Assembly: GCA_963575745.1 (NCBI GenBank)
Contig: CAUYUJ010020571.1
Coordinates: 294,882-358,881 of the forward strand
DNA length: 64,000 nt
Direction of reading: 5' to 3'
DNA from: Prorocentrum cordatum
Taxonomy: Eukaryota > Sar > Dinophyceae > Prorocentrales > Prorocentraceae
In this document: positions 22,850 to 33,540 of the stretch, one piece after another
Layout: each line of letters starts with the position of its first letter
Position numbering within the stretch: position 1 is the stretch's first letter
Program-made: the position numbers and the translations under genes
Notes under the pieces: model-generated
Seen by the model: only the letters and a program-made list of their open reading frames with translations
What the model was told of the DNA's origin: nothing
The model's database searches: none

Positions 22850-24450
22850 CTCGGTTTCAGCTGGTCGTGGCCCTCTGCGACACGGCGCGCGGGCCCCCTG
22901 GAGACGTCTGGAGGTTTATCAGAAGCGCTCCGCCAGTACAGCGAGTGCGCATCGAGAGGAGTCGCGAGGTGTTGCCGCTACACGTTCCCGGCGCTCCCGC
23001 TTTCCTGTCACGCCGTGCTGAGTGGCTGGGCCAAGGCGCCGTCTGGGACCCTGGGCTGGACGACGCTGTCGCCGAGCTCAGGGGTGGACTGCTTGTCGTG
23101 CACGCGCTGAACTCCCAGTTTGCTGGACACGCCAAGGGCAGGCCGGCCCTCTCAGGGCCGCTGACGGCCGCCCAGGCCCGCTCCATGACCGGCATCACGG
23201 AGGCTGGCAAGTGCTTCGCGTAGAGGTCCCAGACTGGTTCGAAGTGGTCGCCGCGCGCGACGTCACCTACGGTGGGGGGGAGGTGTCGGCGCCCTGCGGC
23301 TCACCCTCGGCGGTGTGCTACCAGGGTTGCCCCCGCAGGGGGTCGCTGCCTCTGCTCGGGCGCTGGACATCGTAGACGACCACGTCGCGGGCTGGCTTGC
23401 CGACCCCGCCTTGGCGCTTCGGCCCAAGGCCGAGTGGCCGGAGGAGGTCCCACGAGCGGCTATCCAGGCGAGCTCGAAACCTGAGTGGCACCGCATCGGC
23501 GCCAAGCTTGTGGAGTTGGGTTTGGCCGTGCCCATCGCCGACGACCGGGTCTTCAAGGTCGGGAACAGGAAGGTCTTGGCGGGAGCGCTCGGTGTCGCCA
23601 AGGGCGATACCCCTTCGCCCTGGCACGACTTGGTCCAGCGGCTCATTATCAATATGGTGCCTGCGAACAGCTACCAGCGCACCACGAGGGACGACATCGG
23701 GACGCTCAGTGCTTCACCCTCGTGGGTGGGGATCCCGCTGCCTGAGGGCCATATGCTGCTGTGGTCGTCCGACGACCAGGCGTCGGCTTTCTACTGCTAC
23801 GAATTGCCCGCAGCCTGGCAGCCGTACATGACGCTGGCCGAGGCGATCCCCAAGTAGCTCATTGGCGCCAGCGACCCGGGGAAGACGCACATCGCGCTGC
23901 GCGTCATCCCGGTGGGCTGGATCAACGCGGTCACGGTTTTCCAGCACTGTCACAGGCGGCTGGGGTTTTGCTTGAAGCCGCTCGGTGCTGGGCTCCCTCC
24001 TGAGGCCGAGTGGCGGAAGGGCAGGCCGCTGCCGTTCAAGTCGAAGTAGCTTGGGCAAGCGTGGGCATTGTACTACCATCGACGACTGGGACCACGGCGA
24101 GATCGTCCCGGCGGGCCTTCTCGGCGAGCTGGTAGGGACGATGAGCGTTGTGCAGGCCGAGCAGCGCGAGGCCTACGCGAGGAGCGGCATCCAAGTGGCT
24201 GGTGGCAAGGCCAAGCACCGCGAGCTCGTCCTCGAGAGCTCGACAGGATGGGAGCGGGTCTGGATGGCAGCGCTGGCCGCGTGGGAGATACGACTGAGAA
24301 GCTGCATCTGCTCCTCGCGCTCATTATGTTGGCCATAGGGCCAGCTCGAGGTCACGGTCAAGGCGATGTTCGTGGTACTCGGGTGGTGTGCGTGTGTTGC
24401 TGAGTTCCGGCGACCCTGCATGGGCTTCCTGAATGAGTGCTGGGCTACTC
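22850..24450 (+). pseudogene. Reverse transcriptase domain of the retroelement
   Basis: Would copy element RNA into DNA. Recognised blocks in order are: the N-terminal part (22,850-23,220, frame ending in TAG at 23,221); the region before the fingers (VELGLAVPIADDRVFKVGNR); the palm segment LLWSSDDQASAFYCYELP; RVIPVGWINAVTVFQHCHRR; the catalytic block as TIDDWDHGEIVPAGLLGELV, where IDD stands for the usual YxDD; and the C-terminal block FVVLGW...EFRRPCMGFLNE. Stops at 23,855 and about 24,047 and at least two frameshifts interrupt it. The palm and IDD blocks leave little doubt about the family. Confidence 0.75.
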
Positions 24451-24539
24451 GGCAGTGGAACTACCCTCGTTCGGTGCCGTCCCTGATGCGTTGGGAACTC
24501 CTGCTGTTCTGCATGACCCTCCCGCTCGCTTTTACCGAC

Positions 24540-24660
24540 CTGCGGGGCAGGATCGACGCGAGCGTGATCGCCACTGACGCTAGTGAGCAGGCAGGTGGCA
24601 TCTGCTATTCAGCGGGGCTCACGCCGCGCGGCGTGCAGGCCGCCACCAACGAGGATGGCC
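24540..24660 (+). pseudogene. First part of the RNase H domain
   Basis: DASVIATDASEQAGGICYSA and then GLTPRG match the first strands of the RNase H fold. The Asp of TDAS (about 24,576) is the first catalytic residue. In ordinary elements the catalytic Glu follows within some 40-50 residues; here it comes only at about 25,851, after the methyltransferase. Confidence 0.65.
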
Positions 24661-24759
24661 TGTGCGATGAGGCTGAGCGGGCCACCTTCGAGGCGCCCCG
24701 TCTGGTCCAGTGACGTCGCGCGCTTCTCCAGGGCCCTCGAGGGTTTCAGGCGCGACACC

Positions 24760-25530
24760 GACGTGGGTCTTCATCTCCGCGGGCAGCCCCCTGCCAGGAC
24801 CTCCCGACGCTCAACGTGGTTGGAGGGTGAGAGGAGAAAGCTGTTCTGGAAGGTCCCTGCCCTTATTGAGGCCGCCAAGCGCGTGTTCGGCGAACGCGTA
24901 GACTGGTTCCTGGTTCCTCGAGAACGTGTTCAGCATGGGGAGCGAGGCGGGGGGCACCGAGGCGCCGAAGGTTACGCCGCTGCTGCTCGACGCGAAGGAC
25001 GGACTTCACCCGAGTGAGGCGGCCGCGTCTCCTTTGGTGTTCCTGGCCGGCAGCTGAGCCCCCCCCCGCTGGCGTCCGCGTTGAGGTCATGGGCGAAGGA
25101 AGCAGCCAGTACCTGAAGGTAGTGGTCAGCGTCCAGCGAGCAGCTGCGGAGTCGTGGCCGATGCCGAGCTGGCGGCTGGATGATCCTGACACGGACCTGC
25201 CCTGCATCCCGCCACGGATCCTGCGGGGCCACCCGCCGGTGAGGCCAGTCGGCCTGGAGCGGGCGAGCGATGCTGCCCAGGCACGTTGGGTCGAGGGCCG
25301 GTACCGCTACCAGGTGTGCAACTACGAGGACAATGTCCTGCCGTGGAGCCCAGACCGTTCGCGGGGCAGGCTCCCTAATGCGAATAAGCGGGGTGTGCTC
25401 GCGGGGTTTGATCGGCGCTATTTTGAGGTTGCAGTCAAAGACAGCGTCGCACCTGCTGAGAGAGACATCATCATGGAAAGTCTCATCGTCAATAGTTTCT
25501 GTGTCCAGTGCGTCGCGTTCCTTCTTGGCA
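24760..25530 (+). pseudogene. C5 cytosine-DNA methyltransferase domain in the retroelement
   Basis: Would transfer methyl groups from S-adenosylmethionine to cytosine in DNA. Four family motifs occur in order: VFISAGSP-CQDLPTLNVVGG with the catalytic PCQ at 24,788-24,797 (one extra C splits the frame inside it); FLENVFSMGSEAGG with ENV at 24,920-24,928; RRPRLLWCSW at 25,017-25,046, matching motif VIII; and IVNSFCVQCVAFLLGSWL near 25,485-25,540, matching motif X (GNSFxVxVV). Between VIII and X lies a target-recognition-like part (PCIPPRILRGHPPVRPVGLE). I found no S-adenosylmethionine motif I (FxGxG) upstream, so the N-terminal third seems deleted. At least three frameshifts are present. Confidence 0.7.
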
Positions 25531-25779
25531 GCTGGCTGGCTCAAGTGGGCGCGCTGTCCGCTGCCCGCGCCGGCCCTGGCAGAGCTGTCTGCAGGTCGGT
25601 GGGCGGGAAGCCAACTGGAAACGTCGACGCGGACTTCAGGCGCCAGGGTTTTCGCCGCGCTATTGCAGAGCGGGCCCTCATCGTGGAGTCCCTGCGCGTC
25701 GCTGATCGCGGAGGGGCCGACGTCCGACTCGACTACAAAGCGCCCTACAGCGATCGAGCGTGGCCGCGGTCAGCGCTGC

Positions 25780-26110
25780 GCACATTGCTGTGGGCTCGTC
25801 GCATCGCCGAGAGTTTCCAGTGGCAGAGGCCGGCGCACATCTCGGAGCTGGAGCTGGAGGCCGCAGTGGCTGGGGCGAGGTGGCGGCGCCGCGACGTCGC
25901 GACGCACCGCAGCCGCTACTGGCGCACTCTCGATGCCCAAGCGTCCGCGGCAGTCTGCGCCAGTGCAGGACCAGCGCGTGGCGCCTCCACCCGGGCATCA
26001 AGCGCCTCAATGCGCTGGCGCTCGCGACTGGCTGCTACCCGCTGCACGGCTACTGCGACACCGACGACGCGCCCGCCGACGCCCCGTCGCGCTGGGCAGG
26101 CGCGCGCAGC
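25780..26110 (+). pseudogene. Second part of the RNase H domain
   Basis: WARRIAESFQWQRPAHISEL followed by ELEAAVAGARW carries the catalytic Glu (about 25,851). A later DAQ (about 25,931) gives the next acidic residue. After a frameshift, LHPGIKRLNALALATGCYPL and the end DDAPADAPSRWA (to about 26,096) match the C-terminus of DIRS-type RNase H, where (N/D)xADxPSR is typical. With the segment at 24.55 kb this makes one RNase H domain. Confidence 0.65.
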
Positions 26111-26184
26111 AGCCAGTGCGAAGAGAGTGGCAGCCAAGGCGCAGGCGCGGAGGGCGGCAGCTCGCAGCAGGCCCCTGCGGGAGG

Positions 26185-27069
26185 CGATGGCCACGCCGCT
26201 CACACTGAAGCGCTACCAGCAGGCCGTCAATAGCGCGTTCGACTGGTGGCTGGAGCAGGGCCGCGAGGTCCAGTCCGCGGTGCAGGCGGACATGGGCCTA
26301 GTAGACTACATTGAGGGGCGCTGTGCTGTGGGCGGATCGCTGTCCGACGTCAACTGCGCGATCGCCGGCATGTGTCACCACTTCCCCCCCTGCGTGGCCG
26401 CCTACGCGAGAGCTGGAGGCTGGCGCTCACGTGGCAACGTGCTGAGCCGGCAGGGCGAGTGATGCCAATTGGCCCGCTCATCGCCTTGGTCTTCTCAGGT
26501 GGCTTCCTTGCAAGTGGATTCCTTGCAGCCGCTGCTGTCTTGCTCGCAGCCTGCGACACCTACCTGCGGACAGGTGAGATTTTCACGCGCTGCGGTGGTC
26601 TGATATCACGATCTACGAGGCCTCCTGCACCGCCATGGTCAGGCTGCGAGACACCAAGAGCCAGCGCCAGACATGCGCTGGCGAATTCGTCATGGTGCGC
26701 TCCGAGCGGGCAGTGCGACTGCTGCTGGAGGCGCGCAGGCTTCGTCTTCGGGCTCCAGTCTCCCGCGGGCAGCAGGAGCAGCCTGCCATCGCCATGTCGC
26801 TGGCCGCATTCCACCGCATGTTCGGGGAGGTCCGAAGCCTGCTCCAGCTGAGTGACGTAAAGCTCACGCTCTACAGCTGGAGAAGAGGTGGTGCGAGCGC
26901 GGACTTTCGCAGCCACGGCTCCATGGAGACGACGCTGCTCTGAGGCAGATGGGCTAGTGCCCGCGCTGCGCGTCTGTATGTGCAGGATGCGGTCGCGGAG
27001 GCGACGACGCTGGCCCTCTTGCCTAGACAGCGTGCGACCCGCCTCCAGCTCGCAAGCCGAGTCTTGTAA
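26185..27069 (+). pseudogene. Tyrosine recombinase (integrase) of the retroelement
   Basis: Would insert the circular element DNA. The N-terminal core-binding part is LTLKRYQQAVNSAFDWWLEQ to VDYIEGRCAVGG (26,190-26,400). After a frameshift the catalytic part has YLRTGEI with the first Arg (about 26,567). A third frame has YSWRRGGASADF (26,872-26,907) at the place of HxxR; Tyr replaces His, as I recall for this group. The end is GRWASARAARLYVQDA with the nucleophilic Tyr at 26,977-26,979, and a TAA at 27,067. An in-frame TGA at 26,941 replaces what was probably the CGA Arg codon of RGRW. Confidence 0.75.
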
Positions 27070-27090
27070 ACCGCTCGTCGTCTCCCACCC

Positions 27091-27434
27091 TTGATCTCTC
27101 CCTCCTTCCCCCTCGATGGTGTCAGCCAGGAGTCTTGGAGTGTGATCTGAAGTGCCCCCCAGATGTGTGGGGGGGTCGTGGTAGGAGTCGACTAAGGTCA
27201 GTTTCGGGTCCGTGAAGAGAGGTTTTCCAGACCGTCGCCCCCGACAGACCTTCCCAGGGGCGGAGTGTCGGCCTTTGGGCACGCGGCCTCCGGAGGTGCC
27301 CAGGCATGCTTCTCCTGGGCCGGTGCTCGCCGTGCCTTAGGGGAGGAGCACGTCTGGCCTTCCTCCTGTGGGTGGTTTGTCGGGGGCGGGTTCGGTCCTG
27401 TACAAAGCGACTCCTAGCGGAGCGGGGGGCGTAG

Positions 27435-27480
<46 letters not shown>

Positions 27481-28523
27481 CATACAAACGACCAGATGAT
27501 ACAATTCATGACTTCTGTTCTCTGCATTATTATGCAGGCCGCGGGGCAAACTATCACTAAGGCTGTTGCACAAGTGATGGAGACCCGCCTTCCGACGTTG
27601 ATTATCTAAAATATTGGCACGTCATATGAGCGGATGGCAGCCCATGTCGGCGACAAATTGATACGCTCGCGGGACGGCTAAAGGTCCTGGAAGACATGTG
27701 AAGAAGGGCCCGATAACTCTATTCTCAGGGATGCGAGCCGCGGCCGCTCGCCGCGCCCGGGGGGCACCTGTGCCCAGAGGAAGATCAGTCAGCTCTCCCT
27801 GCGCGGCCGTTTCCTGCTGGTCGGATCTGCCGCCACGGGCGCCGCTGCCAGCTCAGATCCAAGAGTTCCGCGCGGACCTCCCAAAAATGATGCCATTGCT
27901 TGTCCCCCTTTGTATGAATTTATAGCATCCGGGCAAAAGTACTCGCTCCCGCCTCGGCGCCGGTAGCAGTTTTGGAACGCTGGGGGGGCCGATGTTGTAT
28001 TTTTCCAATCCGAGTGCCCTCTCCCCCCCCAGAAAAAAGTCATTGCGTGTTCCTCTTTGCAAAATGTGCTCCGCGCCATGCGTTGACCGCGTTCTGGACC
28101 CCAGCCGCCGCCGACAAAAAAAGGCTCGGGCGAAAGCGAAAGACGGCCGCGAGCACCCGGTGCTGGCCGGCGGGAGCTGCTGGACCTGGCCGTCGGCGGA
28201 CGACGGGCGCCTCTGCGGCGGCAACTACATGTGTGAGGCGCGCGCCCCGCCACTGCGGGTGGCTGCCAGCGGCGTGGTTTTCTCGGGCGGCTGCCAGCCC
28301 AGACCTCCAGTGCTCGAGGTCTGTTCATGGGAGCCTTGGGCGGCGACAGCGACATCGGCCGGTCGACGCCAAAAGCCGGCTCGATTACGCCAGCATTCGC
28401 GCGTGAGCTCCCTGCGTAAGGTCACTCAAGAGCTCCCTCGTTTCAATGCGGCGTGCTGCGCTGCCCGCGTACGCCACCGCGTAAGGTCGCTACGTCATCT
28501 CGCGCAAGATTCCTTTCTTCGGG
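27091..28523. other. Intergenic region with an AT microsatellite
   Basis: An AT repeat occupies 27,438-27,472. The segment 28,395-28,530 (built on GAGCTCCCTGCGTAAGGTC and CTCGTTTCAATGCGGCGTGC) is related to 36,700-36,830. No gene was recognised. Confidence 0.5.
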
Positions 28524-28694
28524 CGACGAAATCTATACATATCCACTGCTCTCTGGCCAGGCTCATCATGAACCCACGAGCTGTGCAGACGCCCTCCTAG
28601 CCAAGCCAGGAGGGCGTGGCGTGTACCCAGCTGCTGGGTTCGGGATAGGTCTGGCCATGGAGCAGTGGATATGTATACGTCGATTTCGTCGTCC
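28524..28694. repeat. Long imperfect inverted repeat (hairpin or MITE)
   Basis: A left arm starting CGACGAAATCTATACATATC and a right arm ending GATATGTATACGTCGATTTC pair over about 75 bases with a few bulges. The centre is near 28,603, where ACGCCCTCCT and AGGAGGGCGT flank a 9-base loop. Further paired blocks are CCACTGCTC/GAGCAGTGG, TGGCCAG/CTGGCCA and GAACCCA/TGGGTTC. It could be a small foldback transposon or give a hairpin RNA. Confidence 0.85.
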
Positions 28695-30340
28695 TATTTC
28701 TGATCGTCGTTCTGCTGTCCTGCACCTCGGCCGCACTTGGACCGCATTTGGCCCTTCCTCCTGCTCCTTGTCGCCATTCTCGGCGTCGGTCGGACGTGCG
28801 CATTGCTTCCTCGGCGAGAACCATTGAGGAGCATCTTGGATCATCTTGCGAAACAACACGCACAATATCGACAAATGCACGGGAAAAGGACGTCCGAGAG
28901 ATGGCGAGCCTTGCTGTTCCTTCGTCCCCCTCATCGCTCTTCTTGTCTCCCTCATGAAGGGGCGAATCCGGTCCGAATCTGCTCCAACTGTGGTCCCAAA
29001 TTTGGTCCAAATCCGGTCCAGCTCTGGTCCCTAGTGTGTTCCAATTCGGGTGCAGAATCAGGCCCAAATCGGACAGCGCCGGGGGCAATGTAGGCTCCCA
29101 TGGAACAGACACCAAATCAACGAATGCACAAAAATCAGGACGGAGGTTTTTCTCAGTTCTCGGCCTCTGTGAGCCTTCGTTGGGCATCAGGGCCGTCAAC
29201 CTAGCCCAGCACAGCGCCCTTGGCAGCAAAGGTGAAGAGGCGGGTCGAGGAGTAGGCAGTAGGCGAGTGGGAGCAAGACCGTGTGCACCGTAGTCTGCAA
29301 GGGATCGCGGCCGTCTGGGTCATCACCGCAGCTGGTACTGAGGCGAGAGCACGATCTCTGAATTGATTGTGAGGGCGTCTCCGGCGAAGTGGCTGTCCAG
29401 GAGAGGCGTCCTTGGGCTCCCCGCCCCCCCCCCTGTGGGCACTCTGCGAGGCGTGGTCACTTTGATACCTCCACTGGAGCCCTCCACCGTGCAACGCCAC
29501 TGAGATCGGCCCCTGGAAGCGATCCAGAGCCTCCTCCTCCTCCTCCTCCTCCTTCTCCTCGACCCCGCCTTGAAAAAATCAATGCGTTGCCCTCCTGGGC
29601 CTCGGGTGCTGCCCGCGGGGGCGCTCCTCCCGCAGGGTCGGTGCCAGCGCCCTCGCCCCCGTCTCCCTCGTCGCCCCTCGCCCTTCTCAGGTCTCCGGCG
29701 GCATGCTTTCGATCCCCATGGGATTTCCCGTGATTTTGACCCCTGGGGCCCACTCTTAGGCTTGAGTCGGGCATGTCCCCCTGCGGGAAGAAAATTCAAG
29801 AGTAGTAAAGGCGTAGTAAAGCGAAGATTTGTGGGGCTCTTCTGATTATCCGTAGGGGCTTCGCCCCCTGTCGCCGGCCCCCTCTCTATCAGAATGGGCT
29901 ATGTCAGAGCTGTGCTGGAATTCCTTTGCGCCGTTGCGAAGCAATGTCGGAACCTCCTGCGAGTGCGATTGGTAAGCGGCAGATTCAGGTTCAGAACGTG
30001 TTGTTGAAGTCCGTATTGTTATTCTCGAGTTCCCTCTCGTGCCATGCATTGGAGCAGCGATTCGGGGCTGCTTGAGGCTACGTTGGGCAACATGGCGTGG
30101 CTTTGGCTGCCCTCTTGGGATGCCTCTTGGAAGCCTGTTGGGGCGGCTTGGCAGCCACTTGGTCCCTCGTTCGCCCTCGCGTGGCTGAAAGCTCATCTCT
30201 CTGGTTCGTGGTCCGGTTTTGGACCTCTCTTGGCGCCATCTTCAGGAGTTCTTGGGCCGTCTTGGGTGCCTCCTGAGCCGTCCCGGTTCCCTCTGGGGCC
30301 GTCTTTGGACTCTCCTGGAGGCTTGGGGGCGCGAATGTTC
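28695..30340. other. Intergenic region with a CTC tract and GCCGTCTTGG repeats
   Basis: A short CTC tract lies at 29,525-29,560. Bases 30,100-30,340 belong to a dispersed family built on TTGGGCCGTCTTGG and CCTCCTGAG, also seen near 33.7 kb, 49.5-51.0 kb and (inverted) 63.3-63.6 kb. No convincing gene was seen. Confidence 0.45.
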
Positions 30341-30344
30341 TTAG

Positions 30345-30840
30345 TAATTTCTAAGGGTTTATGGCTTCGGGGACGCGAGTATTGCATAATTTACAAGGGC
30401 TTATGGCCTCGAGGACGCAACTATTGCGTGCTTTACAAGGATGCATGGCTTCGGGAACGCGGATATGGATTAATGTATGAAGGTTTATGGCTTCGAGGGC
30501 GTAACTAGTGTGTATTTTTCAAAGTGTTATAGCCTGGGGGATGCGAATATTGTTTGATGTACGATGGTTTATGGCCTCGAGGACGCGAGGCATCGTGTAA
30601 TTTACGAGGTTGTATGGCTTCGGGGAGGCGAATATTATGTAATCTGCGTGGGTGTATGGTCTCGGGGACGTGAACATTGTGTAATTTACTAGGGTTGATG
30701 GCTTCGGGGACGCGAATATCGCATAATTTCCCCATGCTAATGGCTTCGAGAACGCGAATATTGCGTGACCTACGAGGGTTTATGGCTTCGGGGATGCGAA
30801 TATGGCGTAATGTACAAGGGTTTATGGCCTCAGGGGTGCC
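30345..30840. repeat. Tandem array, unit about 42 bases
   Basis: About eleven copies of a unit built on TATGGCTTCGGGGACGCGAA followed by TATTGCGTAATTTACRAGG. Starts fall near 30,360, 30,403, 30,448, 30,487, 30,571, 30,615, 30,656, 30,700, 30,741, 30,782 and 30,825. It runs straight into the next array. Confidence 0.85.
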
Positions 30841-31690
30841 AAGTTGGGTGTGGGGGACGCACGTGGGCGGTCCCACTGGGGGCTTCGGTGGGGCTCCCTA
30901 TTGGGCCACGAAGCGCTGTACTGGGTGGGTGCAAATGCCAAATTGGATGTGTGGGACGCATGTGGGCGGTACCATTGGTGTCTTCCGTGGAGCTCCCTAT
31001 GTGGTCACGAAACGCTGTACTGGGTGGGCGCAAATGCCATATTGGACGTGGGGGGCGCATGCGGGCGGTCCCACTGGGGGCTTCGGTGGAGCTCCCTATG
31101 GGGCCACGAAACGCTGTGCTGGGTGGGTGCAAATGCCATATTGGACGTGGGGGGCGCATGCGGGCGGTCCAACAGGGGGCTTCGGTGGAGCTCCCTATGG
31201 GGCCACGAAGCGCTGTGCTGGGTGGGTGAGAGTGCCAAGTTGGGTGTGGGGGACGCACGTGGGCGGTCCCACTGGGGGCTTCGGTGGGGCTCCCTATTGG
31301 GCCACGAAATGCTGTACTGGGTGGGTGCAAATGCCAAATTGGATGTGTGGGACGCATGTGGGCGGTACCATTGGTGTCTTCCATGGAGCTCCATATGTGG
31401 TCACGAGACGCTGTACTGGGTGGGCGCAAATGCCAAATTGGACGTGGGGGGCGCATGCGGGCGGCCCCACTGGGGGCTTCGGTGGAGCTCCCTATGGGGC
31501 CACGAAACGCTGTGCTGGGCGGGTGGCAATGCCAAGTTGGGTGTCGAGGACGCATGCGGGCGGCCCCACTGGGGGCTTCGGTGGGGCTCCCTATTGGGCC
31601 GCGAAAGGTTGTACTGGGTGAGTGAAAATGCCAAATTGGATGTGGAGGACGCATGTGGGCGGCCCCGGGTGGGTGAAAATGCCAAACTGG
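30841..31690. repeat. Tandem array, unit 99 bases
   Basis: About eight to nine copies. GCTCCCTAT recurs at 30,893, 30,992, 31,091 and 31,190. The unit joins CACTGGGGGCTTCGGTGGAG, CTCCCTATGGGGCCACGAA, CGCTGTACTGGGTGGGTGC and a segment ending GGACGCATGCGGGCGG. Frames on both strands are open across it (422 codons plus, 442 minus). Confidence 0.9.
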
Positions 31691-32712
31691 GCGTGCGGGA
31701 CGCATGCGGGCACACCAACTGGGACCTTCGGTGGAGCTCCCTATGGGGCCACGAAACGTGTGAAGGGTGTGCCGGAATGGGTGTGCCGGACGCATGCGGG
31801 CACACCCACTGGGACCTTCGGTGGAGCTCCCTATGGGGCCACGAAACGTGTGAGGGGTGTACCGAAATGGGTGTGCGGGACGCAAGCGGGCACACCCACT
31901 GGGACCTTCGGTGGGGACGCTCCCTATGGGGCCACGAAGCGTGTGAGAGGTGTGCCGAAATGGGTGTGCGGGACGCATGCGGGCACACCCACTGGGACCT
32001 TCGTGGAGCTCCCTATGGGGCCACGAAACGTTTGAGGGGTGTGCCGAAATGGGTGTGCGGGATGCGGGCACACCCACTGGGACCTTCGGTGGTGGGGCCA
32101 CGAAACGTGTGAGAGGTGTGCCGAAATGGGTGTGCGCGACGCATGCGGGCACACCCATTGGGACCTTCGGTGGAGCTCCCTAGGGGGCCACGAAACGTGT
32201 GAAGGGGGTGTGCCGAATGGGTGTGCAGGACGCATGCGGGCACACCCACTGGGACCTTCGGTGGAGCTCCCTATGGGGCCACGAAACGTGTGAGGGGTGT
32301 GCCGGAATGGGTGTGCAGGACGCATGCGGGCACACCCACTGGGGCTTTCGATGGAGCTCCCTATGGGGCCACGAAACGTGTGAGGGGTGTGCCGGAATGG
32401 GTGTGCGGGACGCATGCGGGCACACCCACTGAGACCTTCGGTGGAGCTCCTTATGGGGCCATGAAACGTGTGAGAGGTGTACCGAAATGGGTGTGCGGGA
32501 CGCATGCGGGCACACCCACTGGGGCTTTCGGTGGAGCCCAGGGGTGTGCCGAAATGGGTGTGCGGGACGCAAGCGGGCACACCCACTGGGACTTTCGGTG
32601 GAGCTCCCTATGGGGCCACGAAACGTGTGAAGGGTGTACCGAAATGGGTGTGCGGGACTCATGCGGGCACACCCACTGGGAACTTTGGTGGAGCTCCCTA
32701 TGGGGCCACGAA
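31691..32712. repeat. Tandem array, unit 90 bases
   Basis: About eleven copies of a shorter relative of the 99-base unit: CTATGGGGCCACGAAACGTG recurs at 31,741, 31,831 and onward. One plus frame gives a 30-residue repeat with regular Cys and His (HETCEGCAGMGVRDACGHTH). I regard this as a by-product unless transcripts prove otherwise. Confidence 0.9.
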
Positions 32713-32853
32713 ATGTGACGATGATGGTGATGACGGTGATGATGACGACGATGATGATGATGACGATGATGATGGTGGGAGGAGGGAGAAGGGGGAGGAG
32801 GAGGAGGAGGAGGAGAGGAGAACGCGGGGCGACGTCTCTTCAAAACGAGGACC
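32713..32853. repeat. GAT/GAG tract and common tail after the 90-base array
   Basis: GATGATGACGATGAT-type repeats, then GGAGGAGGA, then GACGTCTCTTCAAAACGAGG. It has the same order and tail as 3,030-3,215. Confidence 0.85.
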
Positions 32854-33540
32854 CAACACCTGGGGCGTGGTCCTGTGGGGCGTTCCTTCCCTGCAGGGGG
32901 CCATTACTCTGGGGCGCGGTCACCCTATGCCGCGAGGGCTGGGGCTGGGTGGCTGTCCGTGGTGCTCAACCCACGGGGTTGCCCTACCCAGTGAAAGAAA
33001 GGCCGGACGGTCACATAGGGGAGGCGGTCGTGGGGTTCTCCATCGCCGCCGAGCTCACCCAGCTCATGGGGAGGTGGCCAAAGTATCGCCGACAGGCACC
33101 GCATGGTCACTGCCTGTAACTCGGTGCACGCCAGGAGACTTCCCGGCGCCTATCGGCACCGGCCATGCTGGCGGCGGCAGTTATCGACCCACGGCGGGCC
33201 GGGAGCTGTTGGAGCTGATCGAGGTCCCCTCGCATCGTCCATTGCGACACGGAGTAATTCGTGGAGTGGTGGGTTAATTCGACTCAGCTGGGTGGCCACA
33301 CGTGTCCGGGGGCCCATCGACCCGTATTCATCATTCCCCACGCATGCAGTCACCAGCACTGCATGCCAGCCCGCCGAGTGAGCTGCGAAGAGTTGGGAAA
33401 AACGAGATGTGTGTGACATCGCATTGACATGTTTTTGATGGCATCGAGGCACCCACAAACGAGCCCCAAGCGAGGCCCAATATGACCCCAAGAGCGCCTT
33501 GGAGATTCCCAAAATTTAGCATTTCGCTCGAGACATCCTC
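32854..33540. other. Unassigned region with one possible exon
   Basis: A plus frame near 32,935-33,119 reads GLPYPVKERPDGHIGEAVVG, then FSIAAELTQLMGRWPKYRRQ, and ends in TAA. It looks protein-like but I do not recognise it and found no partner exon. The rest has no supported gene. Confidence 0.25.

Larger units (their letters stand above)
19800..27090 (+). mobile_element. Decayed DIRS-like tyrosine-recombinase retrotransposon carrying a C5 DNA methyltransferase
   Basis: On the plus strand, in order: a gag-like region (19.8-21.9 kb), reverse transcriptase (22.85-24.4 kb), the first half of RNase H (24.55 kb), a C5 cytosine methyltransferase (24.76-25.53 kb), the second half of RNase H (25.8-26.1 kb) and a tyrosine recombinase (26.2-27.07 kb). 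A tyrosine recombinase in place of a DDE integrase defines the DIRS/Ngaro group. Several frameshifts and in-frame stops show that this copy is inactive. I did not find terminal repeats, so the outer limits are approximate. Confidence 0.8.

Noticed and set aside
30830-32158. Very long ORFs on both strands (over 400 codons)
   Set aside because: They follow tandem repeats of 90 and 99 bases; both strands are open at once, which points to low stop content rather than a gene.
30345-32712. CRISPR array
   Set aside because: The units abut without unique spacers and the setting is eukaryotic.
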